Assembly (NCBI RefSeq): GCF_028476545.1
Contig: NW_026731638.1
Span: 898,501-962,500 of the forward strand
Origin: Physella acuta
Taxonomy: Eukaryota > Mollusca > Gastropoda > Physidae
Reading direction: 5' to 3'
Length of the DNA stretch: 64,000 bases
Each line of letters starts with the position of its first letter. Position 1 is the first letter of the stretch. This document shows positions 44,478 to 55,734 of this stretch, in pieces. The notes under the pieces are model-generated. The model was not told where the DNA came from and did not search any database. It was given only the letters and a program-made list of their open reading frames with translations. Made by a program: the position numbers and the translations under genes.

Positions 44478-45347
44478 AGCGAAGAAAGCCACGATCGCCT
44501 AGACATCGTTAAAAAGTGCACGTCATTACACACAGAACGACCTCTAAAACTTGTTGTCCGTGAAGGATTCTCTAAGAAAAGGAGATATGTTGTATATTGC
44601 TACTCATTAGTCAGCCAACAGGACTTGTAATAGTTTTCTTGCTCTAAACTGATGGAGTGATATTATATAAGTGGTGTGTAAATAAATATAATATTTTAAT
44701 ATACTCAAAATAATCATTTGAAAGTTAAACGCTGAAATGAAATTTCATTTTGTAGGCCGTTTTATTAGTAACGACCGAAAAAAATAGATCTCTTTAAACG
44801 ATTAATTGATGAAACTCAATAGACGAACTCGATTTCGAAGCAATGAGTTTCATTATTACTATTGCCATCGATATGTTTGTCTTGATAATGTCCGTAAAAA
44901 TAAATGAATAAAACATTTAAGCTTGAAAAAATTTCAGAAATTGAAAAAAATTTCAGAATCAATAGTATGAACGCTGCTAATACAGAGAAGTTCAAAAATA
45001 GTTTTTTGTCTTAAATGTTTCATTTTTATTTTTTATTTTTATTTTCATTATACCCAAATTATAAGTTGTAGCTTCACTTTCGAAAGAAAAACATTAATTG
45101 GCTGTTCAGAAACTCCGTGATCAATCTTCTAAAAGCCCAATCACTAGTAACTTGTACTAAAAAATGTACACATAAAAAAAAATTTGTTTGAAAAAAACAA
45201 TTTAACCACCTGACCGAATTATGGAATTTGTATTTACATTTTCAGTGATAAAATGAAAAAAAAATGTTTTTATTAATTCAATTTGTAACATTTTCAGCTA
45301 TTCGTTCCATGTATGTTTCAATCCCCCAAGACGTGCAGAAATGTTAT

Positions 45348-45352
<5 letters not shown>

Positions 45353-45436
<84 letters not shown>
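45353..45436. repeat. (TA)n microsatellite
   Basis: TA tract shortly upstream of the gene D ATG. Confidence 0.95.
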
Positions 45437-45440
<4 letters not shown>

Positions 45441-45494
45441 TTATTTTATTTTTTTTCATATTTCGTGTCAAGGAGCAAGTGATACACAAGAAAC

Positions 45495-45540
45495 ATGGAT
45501 TTTAGCATTTTTTCATTGTTTGTCGTATTTTTCTTCAAAG
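45495..45540 (+). CDS. Gene D exon 1, signal peptide
   Basis: MDFSIFSLFVVFFFKG, donor GTACTT in phase 1. One codon longer than in Z and A. Confidence 0.8.
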
Positions 45541-48500
45541 GTACTTTACTTCTACCTGCTTTAATGATTTTATTTAAATTAGTTACATACCTGTTCATAT
45601 GTATTTACTTCATCGCTCGAGTTACTAACTGGGCAACATCTAGTTCACTACACGGGCTTAGTGCCTTAGTTTCATGGCACTATTGTGCTATCATGTTTCA
45701 ATCTATGGAACCTCTACGTTTAGTCTTTAGGAGTAACATATTATATTTTATTCCCCTAATTGCTTTTCTTGTAAAAGAAAGTTTATCTTTAGACCATTAG
45801 ACAAGTTTAGCGATCCATTGGGCTGATAAAGTAGCTTTCATATGTTTCTTGACCTCGGCAGGTGAAAGGATAGTGTGGTCTGCACTTTGCCCAGACACTT
45901 TTAATTTTCCTAGCCTAAGTCAGGTAACCATCAGAGCTGGGAGAACCCAGAATAATTCTATAATCACAATGCCGGACTTAAATCAACCACACCGTTCCCG
46001 CTTTCATCCTGCATTCAGTTTAATATGTACGAGCCGACCCGCCGCTATTGAGTTGTTTTTTCTACTTTTCAGTAATTCATAATTTGTGAATTCGACAGTA
46101 CCAATGCTGCCACTGAAAATATTTGCTTTAAAACACTAACCCCCCCCCCCCTTGTTTTCCCCAACCCCTACCTACACCCCCCCCCCCCCCCCCCCGTGAA
46201 AGCAGCCTCCTCTTAGTTACCTCCTGTAAGTTTAAAATAGTTTCAAACTAAATTATCTGCCCCTAATAGCCGTCACTAAACCCGGCTCTACAATTTGTAA
46301 ACATTTAGAGTGAACCATCGCTCACCAGACCATGTGGGGGTGGGGTGGGGGGTGGTAGTGATAGTGATAGAGAGGAAGAGAAGGGACTGCAAGGCGCGCT
46401 TACAGCTTGTTTTCTAACGTCTCCCAGAAAAGAATTATATAAATAGATTTCAAAATGAAAGATAAAAATAAACGTATTTTGATCTGTAATAGTGAATGTT
46501 TTTTTCTAGTCAGTATTCAAGAACGTAATCTTTTCTCCATTTAACCAGTTCTGATTGGAGATGCCGCGATCACCACGCTGAAAGTAGGAGACTCATTTGC
46601 CTGTAATTGTACATTCTCTAATAAACGTGAACTGACGTGGACGTTACAAAGAGTGAATGGTGAAACTGTACCCCTAGTGTGGAAGTGTATCTTTCCTTAT
46701 ACGAATTGCACCGTCAGGTACTATGATGGTAAGAATAATTTTATAAACATCTGAGTCCTTTTTTTACTTTATCGTATACGAAGAAGCATATCGAGAAAAT
46801 ATTGTAATCGTGCAAAAAAAAAAAAAAAATAGAGATTTTTACAAATCTAAACGTTTTACAAAGCACTGAGTGGGGAAAATATAGTTTTGAAATTTCGTAC
46901 GTATGTCTGTTTGTGTATGTGTGTGTGTATGAATCTGTGTATGTAAACACGATGACTTGAGTACCGTTACAGCTAGGTTGTAATTAAAATTGGATTAAAA
47001 ATTATGTTTATACCCCTAGTTGCCACCCCCCCCCCTTGTTTTATAAAAGAATATTCGAGTAAGTTTAGGGGTGATCACTCCCAATTTGTTTAGTTTTTGT
47101 CTGGTCTTACTGGATGTGTAGTGTGTTGTCTTGTATTGTACAGTTCAATGTAGTGTGGTGTAGTGTAGTGGTATGTAGTGTAGTGGTATGTAGTGTAGTG
47201 GTATGTAGTGTAGTGGTATGTAGTGTAGTGGTATGTAGTGTAGTGGTATGTAGTGTAGTGGTATGTAGTGTAGTGGTATGTAGTGTAGTGGTATGTAGTG
47301 TAGTGGTATGTAGTGTAGTGGTATGTAGTGTAGTGGTATGTAGTGGTGTGTAACGTAGTGAAGTGTAGTGTAGTGGTATGTAGCGTAGTGTGTGTAGTGT
47401 AGTGGTATGTAGCGTAGTGTGTTTAGTGTAGTGGTATGTAGTGTTGTGGTGTGTAGTGTAGTGGTATATAGTGTAGTGGGGTGTAGTGTAGTGGTATGTA
47501 GTGTAGTGGTGTGTAGTGTAGTCGAGTGTAGTGGTGTGTAGTGTAGTGGTGTGTAGTGTAGTGGTGTGTAGTGTAGTGGTATGTAGTGTAGTGGTATGTA
47601 GTGTAGTGGTATGTAGTGGTGTGTAATGTAGTGAAGTGTAGTGGTATGTAGCGTAGTGTGTATAGTGTAGTGGTGTGTAGTGTTGTGGTGTGTAGTGTAG
47701 TGGTATGTAGTGTAGTGGTGTGTAGTGTAGTCGAGTGTAGTGGTGTGTAGTGTAGTGGTGTGTAGTGTAGTGGTGTGTAGTGTAGTGGTATGTAGCGTAG
47801 TGTGTATAGTGTAGTGGTATGTAGTGTTGTGGTGTGTAGTGTAGTGGTATGTAGTGTAGTGGTATATAGTGTAGTGGTGTGTAGTGTAGTGGTATATAGT
47901 GTAGTGGTGTGTAGTGTAGTGGTGTGTAGTGTAGTGGTGTGTAGTGTAGTGGTATGTAGTGGTGTGTAACGTAGTGAAGTGTAGTGTAGTGGTATGTAGC
48001 GTAGTGTGTGTAGTGTAGTGGTATGTAGCGTAGTGTGTTTAGTGTAGTGGTATGTAGTGTTGTGGTGTGTAGTGTAGTGGTATATAGTTTAGTGGGGTGT
48101 AGTGTAGTGGTATGTAGTGTAGTGGTGTGTAGTGTAGTCGAGTGTAGTGGTGTGTAGTGTAGTGGTGTGTAGTGTAGTGGTGTGTAGTGTAGTGGTATGT
48201 AGTGTAGTGGTATGTAGTGTAGTGGTATGTAGTGGTGTGTAATGTAGTGAAGTGTAGTGGTATGTAGCGTAGTGTGTATAGTGTAGTGGTATGTAGTGTT
48301 GTGGTGTGTAGTGTAGTGGTATGTAGTGTAGTGGTGTGTAGTGTAGTCGAGTGTAGTGGTGTGTAGTGTAGTGGTGTGTAGTGTAGTGGTGTGTAGTGTA
48401 GTGGTATGTAGCGTAGTGTGTATAGTGTAGTGGTATGTAGTGTTGTGGTGTGTAGTGTAGTGGTATGTAGTGTAGTGGTATATAGTGTAGTGGTGTGTAG

Positions 48501-51260
48501 TGTAGTGGTATATAGTGTAGTGGTGTGTAGTGTAGTGGTGTGTAGTGTAGTGGTATGTAGTGGTGTGTAATGTAGTGAAGTGTAGTGTAGTGGTATGTAG
48601 TGTAGTGGTATGTAGTGTAGTGGTATATAGTGTAGTGGTGTGTAGTGTAGTGGTATGTAGTGTAGTGGTGTGTAGTGTAGTCGTGTGTAGTGGTGTGTAG
48701 TGTAGTGGTGTGTAGTGTAGTGGTGTGTAGTGTAGTGGTGTGTAGTGTAGTGTAGTGGCATGATGTAGTGGCATGATGTAGTGGTGTGTAGTGTAGTGGT
48801 ATGGTGTAGTGGTATGAAGTTTACTGGTATGTAGTGTAGTGGTATGTAGTGTGGTGGTGTGTAGTGTATTGACATGATGTAGTGGTGTGTTGTGTAGTGG
48901 TGTGTAGTGTAGTGGTATGGTGTAGTGGTATGAAGTTTACTGGTATGTAGTGTAGTGGTATGAAGTGTCCGTCCGACCGCCAAATACAGAATGGAAGTTT
49001 AGTAGTTTATTGAAATGTCAAAATCTCGATAAAATCGATTGAAGATGCCTTTAATCCAATTTTCTGTTCAAAGGTAATTTAAAGGTGATTTACTTCTTGA
49101 AATTTATTGATTACTTTCGAAATAACTACCCTATAACCACGGAGCTCACACTCTTACATGTTGAGCAAGACATGTTACTTATTTTCTGCTCAAACTATGG
49201 TTTTCAAGACGAGGTTGAGAAATGTATGATGAATGTCGTGGATAATACAGGAGGTACACATTGCTCTATCTTTACATCTTTATAGATAAGTTTTATTTAA
49301 AAGAATTATAAAAACAAAACAAAAAACATAATAAAATTGTAATAAATTGTAGATGTTCAATAGTTTATTTATTTTTTATAATTATGTTTATGTTTTTTTT
49401 GAACATTTACATTTGTGTTTTACTTTAAATTGTACGGCCGAGAATCTTATTTTAAACAGTATGGCTGAGAATCTTACTTTAAACAGTATGGCTGAATATC
49501 TTGCTTTAAATAGTATGGCTGAATATCTTACTTTAAACAGTAGGGCTGAGAATCTTACTTTAAACAGTATGCTGAGAATCTTACTTTAAACAGTATGGCT
49601 AAATATCTTACTTTAAACAGTATGGCTGAATCAGAAATTACTTTCTCAACTAAACAGCCACCTCCATTGATTCGCCGATCCACACACTAAACAAAGGAGA
49701 CCAATTCACCTGTGTTTGTAATTTATTTGGTAGTTCGTACCTTAGTTGGACCTTGCAACATGTCAACGGTGGTAGGCCAAGCATGATCACTGAATGCGAC
49801 GAGCCTTACAGATTTTGTAAAATAAAATATAATCCAAGTAGGTAGAACTTCTTCTATTTTTCTGAATTTTTTTATTTTTCTGAATTACAACCTTTTAGTT
49901 CACTTGATTCTACTGTTGTGTTTTTGACGAAGCGACTCAACCATTTTTTTTTCAAACTTAACATGTAGTTTGTAAAATTTGACTTAATTTGATATTTAAT
50001 TCATTTTTAAATGTCCGGCTTCCGTTCTTAAGCACTAAAATAAGATTTTCTAGTAGACTTTCAATATGAACTACTCTTGATAACTGTTTTAATAGTATGA
50101 GTAAAATTGCATACTATTCACTAAACCTTCGTGGTTAAGTTTTTAATTTAAAAAAATTTTTGTTAACGCACACCTATGTCATTATAATTATCTTAATTTT
50201 GTTTTTAATCGAAGAATAGTGTTGAAAATATATTCTCGAAAAGTTAATCAATTTTACGTTTGGGTATGAATGGCGAATACTACACCAAAATTGTGTCTGC
50301 AGTTTTTCATCTTAATCGGAATCATTTTGCAAATCAAAGAATTCATCTTGTAATTCATCGGAAATGCTGGCAACATCAAGGGAAGAAGAGAATGGGTAAT
50401 GCGTAAATGCAGATTCTTCTTTTTTCAGCTCAGAGAAATAGCAATGCAGTTCGTTTTCAAGAGATTCAAGATGCTCAGAAATCGCTTCTTTCAAAATTTT
50501 TATTATCTCACAATCAGATTCATCTACCACACCGCAGAGTTTCTCAAATTTACAATATTTCCAAGATTTATTTTCTTTACCGATTTTGCTGCTTTGATAA
50601 AAATGCCCCGAGATTATCATGGAAAGTTATAATATTCGTTCATTTTCCCTGAAGCTTCAGGTTAAGCTTATCTTGATGTTCGAACACATCTGCTATGTCG
50701 TTTTAAGTATACCAAAAAGTCTTGTTTCCTTTGCACTCCCAAGAACAATTTGATTTCAGATTTCAATTCAAAAACACAATTTACAACATTTCGTTTGACA
50801 GCCAGCGTACTGTAGTGTAGAAGAGCAGAACCTCGTGATCTATATTAATGTTTTTGCTCAGTTCTTTGAAGGCTCCAAATTTTATATAATTTACGACTTA
50901 TACTAGCAATGGACTCTTGATGTCGATTGGTTAGGGAGCTAAATCTTTTCTGTTTTCTGAAAGCCCGATTTTGAGCTAACCATAGATGGCGCACCATCCG
51001 TACAAACCCCCACAGCCGTTCTAACCCATTTTAATCATCCAGTTTCAAAAAAGGTATTTATTTTCTCCATGCTATCTTCACAAAAGAGCAACTCTTCTTT
51101 GCTATCATCCTCATGAATATAGACACAGACCAGCAACTGCGAACACGAACTCACGTCTGTTAATTTATCAACTTGAAAAGCAAACAATGTTGAAAGCTTA
51201 ATTTCAATAAAAATGTATTATTTTACATTTACGTACATGCAGCGTTTGATGAGATTTTCT

Positions 51261-51303
<43 letters not shown>

Positions 51304-53763
51304 TGGCATTTTTTATCGCGACTTCATTTGATGCTTACACTAATGCTGGTGAAAACTTCCTGTTTGTCCATCAAGTCTCTGGCGTTTGCAACTAGCCTCT
51401 TACCAACGAAAGAACTCCATATATTTTTTGGTGTGTTCGGAATGACTCGTCTCAAATGACGTTTTGTTTTGAAGATTTCATAGATTCGTGACTGAGAACA
51501 ACTTTTTACAGTGCGCTTTGTTTCTTCTCTATTACATTTCCAGTGATGTTAATGAAGCCGAATTTCAAAAATTCTTCTAAATATTTATGTTTTGTTTCAA
51601 ATTACTAAGGTTTAGTATACCAGTTGGCGACCCCCCCCCCCCCAGAAAGACCTTCGCGATCCCCAGGTTGGGAACCCGTGGTTTAGATAGTTCAGACAAC
51701 GAACTGTATTTTAAAACCTATTCCGATCTCTACCTTTCGGGTTAGCAAGCCCGCTTTTAGCCGTTAGTCCAGAATTATGTTTCTTTTTTTCCGGGAAATG
51801 TACTGTGGCCATCGGCAAGCAACGATCAACAGCCTGTTATTTATTAGAGACAAACACATTAGGTTAAAACTTATTTGTTTTTCTTCCTTAGCGAATTTTA
51901 TAATAGAGACTAAAGATGAAAATGCAGGTTTCCAGAAGAATATATCTACTTTTCCGATGTTTGTATCTAAACTGACGGTGAAGCACGTGGAAAAAGATAT
52001 GCTACGATTGGTTTGTTCTTCGGGTATTTATGAAAATGCCCAATGCTTAATGAATGTCGTGGATTACAGTGGATGTAAGTCTTTTTACTTTCTCGTATAT
52101 ACGAAGTATAGAGAAAATACAACCAATCGAGATTTTTGCAAATCTCGACGTTATACACCTCCCTGAGTCGGAAAAATGTATCTTGTCCATATGTCTGTGT
52201 GTGTGTATGTGTGTGTGTGCGTGTGTGTCTATCTGTAAACACGATAACTTGAGTAACGTTACGGCTAGGTTGATGAAATTTCATATATAAGTATTATATC
52301 AAAATCGTAGATCCCTATCAACTTTTGAGCGATTTCCGATAACCGGAAGTGGATTTTTTTCTACTTTGAATTTTTCAAAAGCCTATAACTAGTGTACTAT
52401 TTTAGATAGATAAATGAAATTTCACATGTTAGTAAAAGATCTAATTCCTTACTTTTTTTTTAACTTTTGAGTAATTTCTGTTGAACGGAAGTAGTAATTT
52501 ACCCAATTTCCGATTTCTCAAAAAACGCATGTGAATTTATAAAGTACATATAATATTCCGCTTCATTATGCACATTTTATTTGGCGTTCACCTGGTGTGC
52601 AATAGTTGTTTTTTACGAGATTCTATTCTATTTTAATGGATTAAAAATCATGTCTATATCCCGAGTTGCCATCCCCTGTTGTTTTATATAAGAATATTCG
52701 AGAAAGTTTAGGGGAGATCACTCCCGGTTTATTTATATAACTTTCTAACTGCGATTCGAAGTTTCCATTTAATATTCAATGAATGCGTGAAAAGTGAATT
52801 TAGATGGACGTTTTTAGTTAATATTCTAAATGTGATTAGATGTAAGTTTTGTTATAAATTCTATTGATCGATATTATCGCACGATCGTATCGAATGACCA
52901 ATAGTATTTGCATGTCGGATATGTAATCTTTATTATCATACACACGAACAATGTGTACAGTATGTAATAATTATTGTGTTTTAAAATAAAATAAAAATGT
53001 AACTAAATAATTTTCTTCTTCAGCCGACAAGGGCACTAAAAGCACAGACCCTTCAACTACCCCATCACCAGACATCACCAAAAACCCCGTACTACCATTT
53101 CCGACTACCCCATACCGGTTTTTCCTTTCAACTTCGCCCAACTCCGTTACTGCATCTGAATGGGTTTTACTAACTGCTTTACCTTTTTTCTTGACGATCT
53201 CCTGTTTTACACTGATTGGATGCTGCTGTTGCTGCAGGAAAAAATCTGTACCGAGGGAAGGGCAAGGTATAATACTTATTAGAAATTCGCTCTGGGAAAC
53301 ACCAGCAGCCTCTCCTGATCAAAGTGACCCGTGCTCAACACACGTCAATCCACCGGTTGATCCAAGTAACAACACACTCACCACTGAGCCGCAACAACAC
53401 ACAGCATCAATACAGAGCCCTGTCCCAAAAGACTCACCACCGCCGTATTCCAGTCTACTTGAACTAAGAGTCGAACCGCCTGCATACACGACACTGACAG
53501 CTGAAAGATACAACTGCGAGTCTACTCCATCGCATGAAGCACAGAATGTTCCGCCTCCATATACGACAAGATACACTGCGACACACAACATTGTGTCTCC
53601 ATCTGCCCAACAACAAGCACAGAATGTTCCGCCCCCATACACGACACTGACCGCTGAAAGATACAACTGCGAGTCTGCTCCATCGCAACAAACATCTAAT
53701 GAACCGCCTGCATACAACACATTGACAGTCAACACTGCAAGCTACCAATCAACAAGACTCTAA
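45495..53763 (+). CDS. Gene D: two-Ig single-pass receptor with multi-PPxY tail
   Basis: Six coding exons (45495-45540, 46549-46728, 49074-49253, 49658-49837, 51892-52074, 53024-53763), every intron in phase 1, giving 502 residues. Order: signal 1-16; Ig domain 1 about 16-135; Ig domain 2 about 136-256; Thr/Pro stalk; TM about 303-323 followed by five Cys (possible palmitoylation); tail with PPPYSSL-x9-YTTL, PPPYTTR, PPPYTTL and PPAYNTL. The tail contains an internal duplication (Y-T-T-L-T-A-E-R-Y-N-C-E-S twice). Its frame ends in T-R-L-stop just before a PPPY-like piece kept in another frame, so the end was shifted relative to A. Most complete family member here; ligand unknown. Confidence 0.8.
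45817..45975 (-). mobile_element. tRNA-SINE (SINE-1), partial
   Basis: 'gatagtgtggtctgcactttgcccagacac' and 'ccatcagagctgggagaacccag' match the SINE-1 body; the head is lost. Confidence 0.6.
46100..46340 (-). repeat. R5 repeat, inverted copy
   Basis: Matches the reverse of 12950-13250: C-rich runs, 'gtgaaagcagcctcctc', 'cccggctctacaattt'. Confidence 0.55.
46549..46728 (+). CDS. Gene D exon 2, Ig domain 1, first half
   Basis: Acceptor CTCCATTTAACCAG, 60 codons, donor GTAAGA. L-K-V-G-D-S-F-A-C-N-C, L-T-W-T-L-Q-R-V-N-G-E, C-I-F-P-Y-T-N-C-T-V-R-Y. Confidence 0.85.
46748..47097 (-). repeat. R4 repeat, inverted, truncated
   Basis: 'tatcgtatacgaag' end near the exon 2 donor, 'gatgacttgagtaccgttacagctaggttg', and 'gtttaggggtgatcactccc' end. 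Confidence 0.65.
47130..48970. repeat. Higher-order minisatellite in gene D intron 2
   Basis: About 1.8 kb of 'tagtgtagtggtatg' type units of 15-22 bases. A 616-base higher-order unit is visible: 47341-47956 repeats as 47957-48572. The array gives a 555-codon H-Y-T-T-L-H ORF on the minus strand that is not a gene. Confidence 0.9.
49074..49253 (+). CDS. Gene D exon 3, Ig domain 1, second half
   Basis: Acceptor TTTTCTGTTCAAAG, 60 codons, donor GTACAC. T-E-L-T-L-L-H-V-E-Q-D-M-L-L-I-F-C and K-C-M-M-N-V-V-D-N. An ATG inside the exon is not needed once it is spliced. Confidence 0.8.
49437..49630. repeat. 27-bp minisatellite, seven to eight units
   Basis: Unit 'tatggctgagaatcttactttaaacag', one unit 26 bases. 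It ends about 27 bases before the exon 4 acceptor. Confidence 0.9.
49658..49837 (+). CDS. Gene D exon 4, Ig domain 2, first half
   Basis: Acceptor CTCAACTAAACAG, 60 codons, donor GTAGGT. L-N-K-G-D-Q-F-T-C-V-C, L-S-W-T-L-Q-H-V-N-G-G, C-D-E-P-Y-R-F-C. It has no internal ATG-initiated ORF of its own. Confidence 0.85.
50290..51680 (-). pseudogene. hAT transposase remnant (ZBED5/GTF2IRD2-like)
   Basis: Minus-strand fragments L-T-D-V-S-S-C-S-Q-L-L-V-C-V-Y and E-E-L-L-F-C-E-D (51060-51170), then L-E-S-L-E-N-E-L-H-C-Y-F-S-E-L (50312-50620), in the order found in ZBED5-type hAT transposases. Several frame breaks and a 46-base A run (51263-51300 as T) interrupt it. 'ACGGGTTCCCAACC' near 51675 resembles the usual hAT terminal repeat. 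Lies in gene D intron 4. Confidence 0.65.
51892..52074 (+). CDS. Gene D exon 5, Ig domain 2, second half
   Basis: Acceptor TTTTTCTTCCTTAG, 61 codons, donor GTAAGT. S-K-L-T-V-K-H-V-E-K-D-M-L-R-L-V-C and Q-C-L-M-N-V-V-D-Y. An inverted R4 copy starts nine bases into the following intron. Confidence 0.85.
52083..52737 (-). repeat. R4 repeat, full inverted copy in gene D intron 5
   Basis: From 'ctttctcgtatatacgaagtatagag' to 'gagaaagtttaggggagatcactcccgg'. Starts nine bases after the exon 5 donor. Confidence 0.75.
53024..53763 (+). CDS. Gene D exon 6, stalk, TM helix and tail
   Basis: Acceptor TTTTCTTCTTCAG. The tail from 'acacagcatcaatacagagcc' on is over 90% identical at base level to gene A's tail exon, far more than the Ig exons. 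The family donor (GTACTG) lies at 53787, after the stop. Confidence 0.85.
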
Positions 53764-53821
53764 TGAGCCGTCTCCACCGTACGCAGGTACTGGTCTCCAT
53801 AAATGTGATTGTCATTTAGAG

Positions 53822-54038
53822 CAGGGGTTTCCAAACTACGGCCCGCGGGCCAGATGCGGCCCGCGATGTCCTCTCATCCGGCCCGCGGATATCTTTTTGT
53901 CCAAGGAAAAAGCGTTTGTTGGTGATGGCTGAGGAACTTTGACCAGAAAAATCAAAGACATGCCTGGAAGAAACTGGCCCCCGAACTGAAAATTGATAGT
54001 TAATGCGGGCCTCGGACTGAAAAGTTTGGAGACCCCTG
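53822..54038. mobile_element. hAT-type MITE 3 with perfect 8-bp target duplication
   Basis: CAGGGGTTTCCAAACTACGG at the left, AAAGTTTGGAGACCCCTG at the right; atttagag on both sides (53814-53821 and 54039-54046). The paralogous site in gene C (near 40990) is empty. Confidence 0.9.
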
Positions 54039-54089
54039 ATTTAGAGTAGTGCCTTTATCAGACAGAAAGACGACGGGCTTTCCAACTAC

Positions 54090-54521
54090 GGGGTCGTCCA
54101 TAAATGACGTCCCACTCGTAGGGGGGAGGGGGGGGGGTCCGTAATTTTGTGACTGTGTGTGATGAGGGGGAGGGGGGGGGGGGTTAGGATGGTGTGGCGT
54201 CACTTTTTGCATTATTAAAAAGCAATGTTAGAAAACCGAGTTTTAGACGTTATTTCAAGTTTTAGAAAACGGTTTAAATAAATTGTAATAGGACCTCATC
54301 AAATACTATATGTTGACAGAGTTCTGACAAGATTTTGGAAAAATATCGATGTTTTAAGAAAAATTCAACAGTAATTTTGAGGGGGGGGGGGGTCGTAGCC
54401 AGAGGTGTGACGTCATTTAAGGTGGGGGAGGAGTCTGGCTTTTTGTGACGACGTGTGACGGAGAGGAGGGGGGGAGGTAAAATTCGTCAAAAAATGCGTG
54501 ACGTCAATTATGGATGACCCC
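54090..54521. mobile_element. MITE 4, best preserved copy
   Basis: GGGGTCGTCCATAAATGACG at the left, GACGTCAATTATGGATGACCCC pattern at the right. G-rich interior in which both arms repeat 'gtgtgacg'-like motifs. No ORF. Confidence 0.75.
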
Positions 54522-54687
54522 TAACGGATTAACAAGCAAAACAGAGACTAAACGATTAACAGAAATTGATTTTAGAAAAATAATACAATATTCGATAGAT
54601 TTGTACACATTACCATTTCAGAATATGTGCCGGATAATTTGTATGTATGTTTAAGCTTGCAGTTTAACCGTTCGATTTTTTTTTCAG

Positions 54688-54760
54688 TGTGGTATATCTG
54701 CTGAAATCCCACAAACCGCGTTGAATTAAAGATGTGTTACATTTGAAGCCACAACATCTC
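54688..54760 (+). other. Gene D terminal exon, probably 3'UTR
   Basis: Acceptor TTTTTTTTTCAG, then TG TGG TAT ATC TGC TGA, matching gene A's coding terminal exon. With the earlier stop it would be untranslated. AATAAA sites lie near 54977 and 55052. Confidence 0.5.
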
Positions 54761-54769
54761 TTTCCTATA

Positions 54770-55455
54770 AAATAACATTACATCACATTCTGCCATAATG
54801 TTTTGTCTTCAAACTATAGAAATAATCAAGTATTTAATTTTTATATGTAAAAACTAATGAATAAGTATACAATTAATGAAACCAATTAACATTTTTTTAT
54901 CTTTATATTATTATATTATAAATAATTATACAACTGTTCGACTGATTAGGAATAATACACAAAGCTTGTATACAAAATAAACACACGCATTCAAATTAAT
55001 ACACACAATAACACATTCGTTGTGTACATAATGACATTTTTTAATCTCTAAAATAAAGTGATTACTTTCAATCATTTACTTCTTGGGTATTTTGTATAAA
55101 CTTTATTTATAATTAGTCTTTAAATGTTTACTATAGATGGTGTAAATCAAATAAAATTATATTATAAAAAATTGAAACGTAATAATAGAATGGCGCCCTG
55201 AATTTGTATTATGATTGTGTATATTCTAAAAAATCTTTTTGAACCAAGTTCACCTAATAAATTATTATTTCAAATAATTTAATTAACGTCATTAGTAAAT
55301 ATATTGAACATAAGCCCATAAATGAAAATTTAAAAAAAATGTAGATCTCTATAGAACTTGTAAGTTTATCGTTCTTTCTCGCGTTAATTCGTGTCTGGTT
55401 AGCCAGGGAGAGATAAAAGTTTTCGAACTAAATCAATTGTTGTGAACGGGGTTTC
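54770..55455. other. AT-rich stretch after gene D
   Basis: No gene or known repeat seen. Confidence 0.5.
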
Positions 55456-55629
55456 CCATTGATAACAAAAAACATGGCGGCTATTTGTTAGTAGGTCCCG
55501 CTTCAAGATTTCAAAATCATCAAACGTTCCAGAAATGCAACAACTGTAAAAACTTTCAACGCTGTTTTGTTCATATGGATGGGAACAAACACATGTGTAT
55601 GCATTTTTGAATATAAAAGTTTTGTGGCG
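55456..55629 (+). other. Possible first exon of an unidentified transcript
   Basis: Follows 'aaaaaacatggcggc' and ends at a strong donor, GCG|GTAAGTAT. One frame is open through the whole piece, but its reading phase does not fit the next candidate exon at 57487, so a noncoding RNA or a 5'UTR exon is as likely. Confidence 0.3.
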
Positions 55630-55734
55630 GTAAGTATATTGATTTTGTTTCTTTTGTTGATAGTTTGTCCAAGGCTAGGGAACATTACTCTGACTCTACT
55701 CAGTCTTTGCTACGAGACTTAAGATTCCCAGACC

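Noticed and set aside
47107-48983. 555- and 314-codon H-Y-T-T-L-H ORFs on the minus strand
   Set aside because: Produced by the TAGTGTAGTGG minisatellite; they lie inside a gene D intron and lack any domain.
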